Origin: an uncultured Christensenellaceae bacterium
GTDB lineage: Bacteria > Bacillota > Clostridia > Christensenellales > UBA3700
Length of the DNA: 64,000 nucleotides
NCBI GenBank assembly: GCA_944380285.1
Contig: CALWGZ010000002.1
Location: 124,001 to 188,000, forward strand
Direction of reading: 5' to 3'
Both the position numbers and the translations under genes were made by a program. The stretch's first letter is position 1. Each line of letters starts with the position of its first letter. Shown in pieces: positions 59,092 to 64,000 of the stretch. The notes under the pieces were generated by a model. The model was given only the letters and a program-made list of their open reading frames with translations. It made no database searches and was not told the origin of the DNA.

Positions 59092-62000
59092 ATGAACACT
59101 AAAAGACGACTGTGCCTGGCTTTGGTTTCGCTGATGCTCTGCGTCGTGCTCATCTTCGGCGTCGCCGCTTGCGACGACACGCCCGAAGAGGACATCCCCA
59201 GCGCCGAGACCGACAGCGACCTTCTCTTCACCAACGGCACGTTCGGCAACACTACGGGCAGCACCTACCCGCTCACTCCCTCCAATTGGACGGGCGCACG
59301 CGGCAGTTCAAGCGGCTCCAACTCCACTCCCGGCGGTTCGGACAACCTGATCGCCGGCGTCATCAGCGTCGAACCCGATTCGTACAGCGACAACAGGGAC
59401 ACCTACGGCAACGTCGGCTCGCCCGGCAAGCCCGAGGGCGCAAAGGATGACAACATCCTTATGATCTACAACAAGGTCCCGACCGTCTACAAGTACACGT
59501 CGGCGTCCGTCTCGCTCGCGACCTCGTCTTACTACAAGCTGACCTTCTCCGTCTACACCGACATCGAGGACGGCGACGCCGCGCGCGGCGCGTACGTCTA
59601 TGTCAACGGCGGCGCATATGCGGCGTTCAAGGCGATCGACACCGACAACAAGTGGGTCACCTACACCGTCTATATCGAGACGTCCGACATCTCGTCGCAG
59701 AACATCACCGTCGTGCTGTCGCTCGGCGACGGCAACAAGATCGGCGGCGCGATGACTCAGGGCTACGCCTACTTTGACGAAGTCAAGCTGGAAAACCTCT
59801 CCGACGTCGAAGAGGGCGAGACCGCGTTCACCGAAGCCGATTTCGACGCGGTGACCGTGAACGACACCACCGCCAAATATACGATGAAGGTCTCGGACGG
59901 CGAGTTTGACTACTCGACCACGACGACCTCTCCGTACAGCGCTTCCAAGTGGTCCGGCATGGCGGGCAGAGGCGACGGCGACAACGCGCCCTCCTCTTCT
60001 TCCTATGTCAGCAAGGGCATCGTCGACAGTTCCGTCACCTCGACGGTTGCGGCTCATGACGGCTCCGACGTCGACGTCACCGTCGCGGAAGGCACCGTCG
60101 GCACCAAGATGTTGATGATCAACAACAAACAGGCGACCGCGTACGGCTACCGCAGCTCGGCGGCGATGCGCCTGTTCGGAGGCAACGACAGCTACTACAA
60201 GATCTCCGTCAAGGTCCGCACCGCGGCTTTGGCAGAGGGCGGCGCGTCCATCGCGCTGACCGACGGCTCCAACGACAGCGATCCCTATCTGCTCGTCACC
60301 GACATCAACACGAACGGTGCATGGCAGACGATCGACCTGTTCGTCCAAGCCAACCAATTCCGCAGCACGGACATCTATCTCGAGCTGTGGCTGGGCAGAG
60401 GCGGCGAAGACAACGCCGACACCCATGTCGAAGGCGTCGCGTTCTTTGACGGCGTGACTCTCGACAAGGCGACCGCAGAGCAATACAACTCCGCCGCCGA
60501 GGGCAGGACGCACTCCTTCCTCACCGACGAGGCAAATCTCGACCGTGCGTCTTTGACGACCGCCGACTTTGTGCTCGCCGACGCGGACGCGCTCATCCCG
60601 GATCGCACTACCTGGAAGAACGTCGACACCTCGGATTGGGCGGCAAACGGCGCGACCCTCTTCCCCGACCTCGAAAATCCCTCCGTCCCCGTCACTTCGT
60701 GGGACAACAAGGACGTGCTGGTCATCCACAACTACAAGTCCTCTTCGTTCGCTCTGTCCACTCTGACCGAGGGCACCGATTCGACCGAAGCGAGCGGGCT
60801 GTTCACCGTCTCGCGCAATCGCTGCTACATCATCTCCGTTTGGGTCAAGACGCAGGACATCAAGGAGGGCTCCGGCATCACCGTCGCGCTGTTCTCCTAT
60901 GACAAAGACGCCAAAGAGGACGAGCGCAAGACTCAGCTGTCTTCGTTCACCAACGTCAACACCGCAGACCTCGACGACTATGTCAGCGAGGGCAACAACG
61001 GCTATACCGAATTGAGATTCGTCGTCAAGGGCGCGAACGCCGAGGATACCCTCGTCGGACTCGACGTCTCCTTCGGCAGCGGCACTTCGATGCAACCGAC
61101 CACCCACCTGTCGGGCTATGCGATGCTGTCGTCGATCTCGATCGAATCCATCGATTATGACGACTACTCGTCCGTGTCGACCGACACGGTCACCAAGTCC
61201 GTTTCGCTTTTGAGCAGCGGCAGCTCCACCGAGCTGTCCTCCAACGGCTACTTCAACTACATCGACGTGTCCGCGACTCAAAGCGCGTACGCCGACATCG
61301 CGACCGATGCCGATCCCGTCTACACCGAGGACGGCATTCTCGGCGGCTTTGCCGGCGTGCCCGACGGCTGGACGATCAACAACTCCGCAAACCTCACCGC
61401 GGAAGGCACCGTCGCGGGCGTGCTCGAACTCGACAACCCCGGACATCTCGGCTCCGACCGCATCACGGACGCGTTCGGCGCGATAGACGCGGATACGTTC
61501 TACGACGGCATGGATCTTGTCGGCGCCACCAAGGACAACTACCCCAACGTGCTCGCTATCCACAGCGCCGCCAACATCTCCTATGAGAGCGACTCCGTGT
61601 CGCTGTCCGCGTCGAGCTACTACCTGCTCGGCGTATGGGTCAAGACGGACGGCAAGAGCACCGTCACCGTCTCGGTCGACGCCTCGACCGACAGCGCCGC
61701 AGTGACGACTTTCACCCCCGCGGACGATGATTGGCACTACTACAGCTTCTATATAAGGACGGGCTTCACCGCGGTCGACGTCACTATGACGCTCGGCGTT
61801 GCGCCTCTCGGAGGCAACGTCAACACCGCGTACTTCGCCATCGCGAGCTACAACACCGTCCCCGAGGCGACGTTCGAAAAGGCGCAGACCGAAGACACCG
61901 CTTCCGACAACATCACCGTCAAGTCGTTCACCGTCGACTCGTTCGACAGCGCGACCGACCTCGCCGAGATGGACGCCCCCGACAACTGGAGCGGCGCTAC

Positions 62001-62904
62001 CCTCGACGAAGACGCAAGCACTTCGGAAGAGGACTTCGCCGGCGGCGTGTTCAATCAGCGTGAAGGCAACTGGGATGAGCTCGGCATCGATCCCGACGTC
62101 GAGACCGCGATCGCGGGCAAGCTGGACGCGTCCACCGCGGTCGGCAACGGCGTGCTCGGCGACAACGTGCTCGTCATCAACAACAAGGTCGCGGGCGCAT
62201 ACTCCTACTCCGCCGACAGCATCACCCTCGAGGGCGACACCTACTACAAGGTGAGCATCTGGGCTCTGACCTACAAGCTGAGCAAAGACGAGACCGCGAC
62301 GATCTCGCTCAAACTCAACAACCTCACCTACACCTTCGGCAGACAAAACCACAGCGAGGGCGACAACGCAAAGCGCGTGATCAACACCTCCACCTATGCC
62401 GAGGACGGCACCGAGACCGTCGGCGATTGGACTCAGTACACCTTCTATGTCCACACCGAAAAGGACGTCACCCCGACCGCGGTGCTCACCGCGCAGCTCG
62501 GCTTTGACGGACATATGGTCGAGGGCTACGCATTCTTCGACAACTTCGAGGTCGACAAGATCTCCGAAGACGACTACAAAGCCGCGACCAACACCGATGA
62601 GAGCACCGGCGCGGTCATGGACGTCGCAAACAATTACGCGATCAACTTTACCGAAGAGGACGCGAACGCAGAGGAAGAACCCGACGAGGACGACGAGACC
62701 GAAGATCCGGCTACAGGCGACCTCATCTGGCTGTGGATCACCTCCGCCGTCATCGGCGTCATCCTGCTGGTCGTCGTCATCGTCGTACTGGTCAGAAAAT
62801 ACACGGCGAGCCGCAAGTTCAAATCGCGCAAGAAGCCGACTTCTCCGACGGGACGCACCGGCGACAGACGCGACGAAAACAACAACAAGGGCGACAGACG
62901 CTAA
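59092..62904 (+). CDS. large surface protein: lipobox, five CBM-like repeats, C-terminal membrane anchor
   Basis: A 1270-residue protein. The signal ends at lipobox GVAAC (Cys27). Five repeated modules of about 200 residues follow; each has a strand of the type LMIYNKVPTVYKY, LMINNKQATAYGY, LVIHNYKSSSF, LAIHSAANISYE or LVINNKVAGAYSY, then a YYKLTFSVYT-like strand, the look of galactose-binding or carbohydrate-binding jelly rolls. An Asp/Glu-rich linker leads to one membrane helix (LIWLWITSAVIGVILLVVV region, about residues 1215-1240) and a basic tail. Both ends could be membrane bound. AGGTGG precedes the ATG. Confidence 0.75.
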   Translation: MNTKRRLCLALVSLMLCVVLIFGVAACDDTPEEDIPSAETDSDLLFTNGTFGNTTGSTYPLTPSNWTGARGSSSGSNSTPGGSDNLIAGVISVEPDSYSDNRDTYGNVGSPGKPEGAKDDNILMIYNKVPTVYKYTSASVSLATSSYYKLTFSVYTDIEDGDAARGAYVYVNGGAYAAFKAIDTDNKWVTYTVYIETSDISSQNITVVLSLGDGNKIGGAMTQGYAYFDEVKLENLSDVEEGETAFTEADFDAVTVNDTTAKYTMKVSDGEFDYSTTTTSPYSASKWSGMAGRGDGDNAPSSSSYVSKGIVDSSVTSTVAAHDGSDVDVTVAEGTVGTKMLMINNKQATAYGYRSSAAMRLFGGNDSYYKISVKVRTAALAEGGASIALTDGSNDSDPYLLVTDINTNGAWQTIDLFVQANQFRSTDIYLELWLGRGGEDNADTHVEGVAFFDGVTLDKATAEQYNSAAEGRTHSFLTDEANLDRASLTTADFVLADADALIPDRTTWKNVDTSDWAANGATLFPDLENPSVPVTSWDNKDVLVIHNYKSSSFALSTLTEGTDSTEASGLFTVSRNRCYIISVWVKTQDIKEGSGITVALFSYDKDAKEDERKTQLSSFTNVNTADLDDYVSEGNNGYTELRFVVKGANAEDTLVGLDVSFGSGTSMQPTTHLSGYAMLSSISIESIDYDDYSSVSTDTVTKSVSLLSSGSSTELSSNGYFNYIDVSATQSAYADIATDADPVYTEDGILGGFAGVPDGWTINNSANLTAEGTVAGVLELDNPGHLGSDRITDAFGAIDADTFYDGMDLVGATKDNYPNVLAIHSAANISYESDSVSLSASSYYLLGVWVKTDGKSTVTVSVDASTDSAAVTTFTPADDDWHYYSFYIRTGFTAVDVTMTLGVAPLGGNVNTAYFAIASYNTVPEATFEKAQTEDTASDNITVKSFTVDSFDSATDLAEMDAPDNWSGATLDEDASTSEEDFAGGVFNQREGNWDELGIDPDVETAIAGKLDASTAVGNGVLGDNVLVINNKVAGAYSYSADSITLEGDTYYKVSIWALTYKLSKDETATISLKLNNLTYTFGRQNHSEGDNAKRVINTSTYAEDGTETVGDWTQYTFYVHTEKDVTPTAVLTAQLGFDGHMVEGYAFFDNFEVDKISEDDYKAATNTDESTGAVMDVANNYAINFTEEDANAEEEPDEDDETEDPATGDLIWLWITSAVIGVILLVVVIVVLVRKYTASRKFKSRKKPTSPTGRTGDRRDENNNKGDRR

Positions 62905-62923
62905 GCCCCAAAAATAGGCGCAA

Positions 62924-62956
62924 AGGGCGGCTTTGAATCAAAGCCGCCCTATTTTT
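62924..62956. terminator. bidirectional terminator between convergent genes
   Basis: AGGGCGGCTTTG-aat-CAAAGCCGCCCT stem (62924-62950) followed by ATTTTT on the plus strand. Confidence 0.85.
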
Positions 62957-63245
62957 ACTCTATATACAACATCTGCCCCAAGAACACCGCTCCGCCTTCC
63001 AAGCCGTTGAGTGCGGCTATCTTTTGCGCGCTCGTGCCGTGAGCCGCCGCTATCCGCGCGAGCGTGTCGAACGGCTTTACCGTATAATATGTCCCGTCGC
63101 GCTTGACCACTTCGAGTTTCATCCCCTCGAACGGCTCGCCGTCGACATTGTTTGCCGCCGCGATCTCGCGCTCGGGCACTCCGTACCTGTGCGCTATCAG
63201 GCGCAGGTCTTCCCCTTTTTGCACAGTGTGAATGAAGTATTTCAT
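62955..63245 (-). CDS. double LysM-domain protein
   Basis: A 96-residue protein made almost wholly of two LysM peptidoglycan- or chitin-binding domains: YFIHTVQKGEDLRLIAHRYG (residues 3-22, core TVQKGEDL) and YYTVKPFDTLARIAAAHG (core TVKPFDTL). It has no signal peptide or enzymatic domain. In spore formers such small LysM proteins are often spore-coat or cortex proteins like SafA relatives, which would fit the divergent SpoVB-like gene. The ATG at 63245 is chosen because upstream codons belong to the divergent gene. Confidence 0.82.
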   Translation of the reverse strand: MKYFIHTVQKGEDLRLIAHRYGVPEREIAAANNVDGEPFEGMKLEVVKRDGTYYTVKPFDTLARIAAAHGTSAQKIAALNGLEGGAVFLGQMLYIE

Positions 63246-63267
63246 GCTATATCTTACGTCCCTTCCG

Positions 63268-63298
63268 CGCATATAGAACGCCCGCGCCGTCATATATT
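63268..63298 (+). promoter_or_regulatory. possible sigma-E-type promoter of the flippase gene
   Basis: GCATATA (63268-63274, resembling the sigma-E -35) and CATATATT (63291-63298, resembling CATACAnT) lie 16 bases apart just before the GTG start. No good sigma-A promoter is seen. Weak evidence. Confidence 0.3.
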
Positions 63299-63303
63299 TG
63301 AGT

Positions 63304-64000
63304 GTGAAACGAGTGGTCAAGGCGTTTGCCCTCGTCACCGCGGTGTCGGCGGCGACAAGGCTCATGTCCTTCTTTTTCAAGATCTATCTGTCGCGCGAAT
63401 TGGGCGCGGAGATCCTCGGACTGTATCAGATCGCGCTGTCCGTCCTCGGGCTGATGTCGTGTGTGGGCAGCAGCGGCGTTCCCGTCACTCTCTCGCGGCT
63501 GTCCGCCGAAAACGACGCCCTCGGACGCCGCCGCGACAGCGACGCGCTGACCACGCTCTGTCTGCTTGCGTCGGGCGGCGCGGCGCTCGCACTGACTCTC
63601 GCCTCGCTCGCCTTCCCGTCCGTCGTCGAAAAGCTGTTCTCCGACCCGCGCTGCGTGCCCGTCTTTTATGCCTGTCTGCCCATGCTGATGACGACGTCCG
63701 TCTATGCGACGCTGCGCGGCAGGTTTTGGGGAGAGCGCAATTACGGCGTGTTCGCGGCGACCGAACTGCTTGACGAGATCGCCAAAATTGTTCTGTCCGT
63801 GTTGTTTATCACCGCTTTGGGGGTCACCGCCGATGCTCCCGTCGCCTATGCGTATGCGCTCGTCGCCGGCGATGTGATCGTCGTCGCGGTGCTGTGCGTA
63901 TGCTACTTCGCGTCGGGAGCGAAAGCCTCACGCCCCCACGGCGCGCGCAAGGTACTCGCCTCCGCCGCTCCGCTGACCGCGGCAAGGCTGACCGGGAGCG
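63304..64000 (+). CDS. SpoVB/MurJ-type polysaccharide flippase, N-terminal part (cut by window edge)
   Basis: The first 232 codons of a MATE-like lipid-linked polysaccharide flippase (MurJ/SpoVB/polysaccharide biosynthesis family). RLMSFFFKIYLSRELGAEILGLYQI near the start, recognised by the KIYLSRELG core, is typical of SpoVB, followed by regularly spaced hydrophobic helices and RGRFWGERNYGVFAATEL. It starts at GTG (63304) with no clear ribosome-binding site; a second GTG is nine bases on. In spore formers SpoVB acts in cortex formation, so a sporulation role is likely. Confidence 0.83.
   Translation, partial: MKRVVKAFALVTAVSAATRLMSFFFKIYLSRELGAEILGLYQIALSVLGLMSCVGSSGVPVTLSRLSAENDALGRRRDSDALTTLCLLASGGAALALTLASLAFPSVVEKLFSDPRCVPVFYACLPMLMTTSVYATLRGRFWGERNYGVFAATELLDEIAKIVLSVLFITALGVTADAPVAYAYALVAGDVIVVAVLCVCYFASGAKASRPHGARKVLASAAPLTAARLTGS

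Noticed and set aside
59308-62514. 1068-codon open minus frame opposite the large surface protein
   Set aside because: Same antisense bias; the plus gene has two promoters, a ribosome-binding site and a lipobox.

Overview
The window looks like a chromosomal stretch from an uncultured, anaerobic, spore-forming Firmicute (Clostridia type) with a fairly high GC content. The signs are spoIIID, spoVG and a spoVB-like flippase for sporulation; pyruvate formate-lyase with its radical-SAM activase for anaerobic fermentation; six predicted lipoproteins with a lipobox cysteine and no outer-membrane proteins; strong purine-rich ribosome-binding sites; and near-consensus sigma-A promoters with 17-base spacers in front of many genes. 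No species is claimed.

Layout. 1-265: a tRNA cluster on the minus strand (Gln partial, His, Arg, Gly). 0.5-7 kb: pyridoxal kinase, then on the minus strand a transglutaminase lipoprotein overlapping an AlkD-like repair protein, a CPA2 antiporter and a YdbC/PC4 protein. 7-14 kb: LacZ-type beta-galactosidase, a YccF membrane protein, and the coupled operon pflB-pflA-C_GCAxxG. 14.3-23.1 kb: HU, then the operon argG-argH-argC-argJ-argB-argD-argF-GNAT, which covers glutamate to arginine using the acetyl-recycling ArgJ. 23.4-30.9 kb: an alpha/beta hydrolase lipoprotein, an unrecognised AT-richer gene in a small accessory patch, a 977-residue surface lipoprotein and a 1.1 kb gene-poor stretch. 30.9-33.4 kb: glmM coupled to a stand-alone GlmU acetyltransferase half, with a divergent flavin reductase. 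33.5-40.2 kb: a giant BspA-like leucine-rich-repeat lipoprotein divergent from an XRE regulator, then an MFS transporter. 40.2-43 kb: repeat-rich intergenic DNA, a TIR-V4R fusion protein and an odd MDR oxidoreductase. 43-47.7 kb: murC, spoVG, a Ca2+-type P-ATPase. 47.7-52.6 kb: an overlapping operon of two PAP2 phosphatases, an acyl-CoA synthetase-like enzyme and an FGGY kinase. 52.8-59 kb: a lipoprotein, DegV, a sulfatase divergent from a TtcA-like PP-loop protein, spoIIID, and paired half-size TauE transporters. 59-64 kb: a 1270-residue lipoprotein that also has a C-terminal membrane anchor, a double-LysM protein, and a SpoVB/MurJ-type flippase cut by the window edge.

Main points for a second look. 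(1) The TIR-V4R fusion at 40804-41808 combines a TIR domain that keeps a candidate NADase glutamate with a C-terminal V4R small-molecule-binding domain. This is the best candidate for a little-described signalling or defence protein. (2) Four genes (starts at 5037, 10492, 56604, 56827) have a 17-spaced promoter whose -10 box ends exactly six bases before the start codon, with no ribosome-binding site, which suggests leaderless mRNAs; murC (44390) is a weaker fifth. (3) An NrdR-box-like palindrome, paired with a second dyad 32 bp away, lies upstream of pflB. (4) An array of CATA-type repeats lies between spoIIID and the TauE pair. (5) GlmU acetyltransferase activity appears split off as a separate short gene coupled to glmM.
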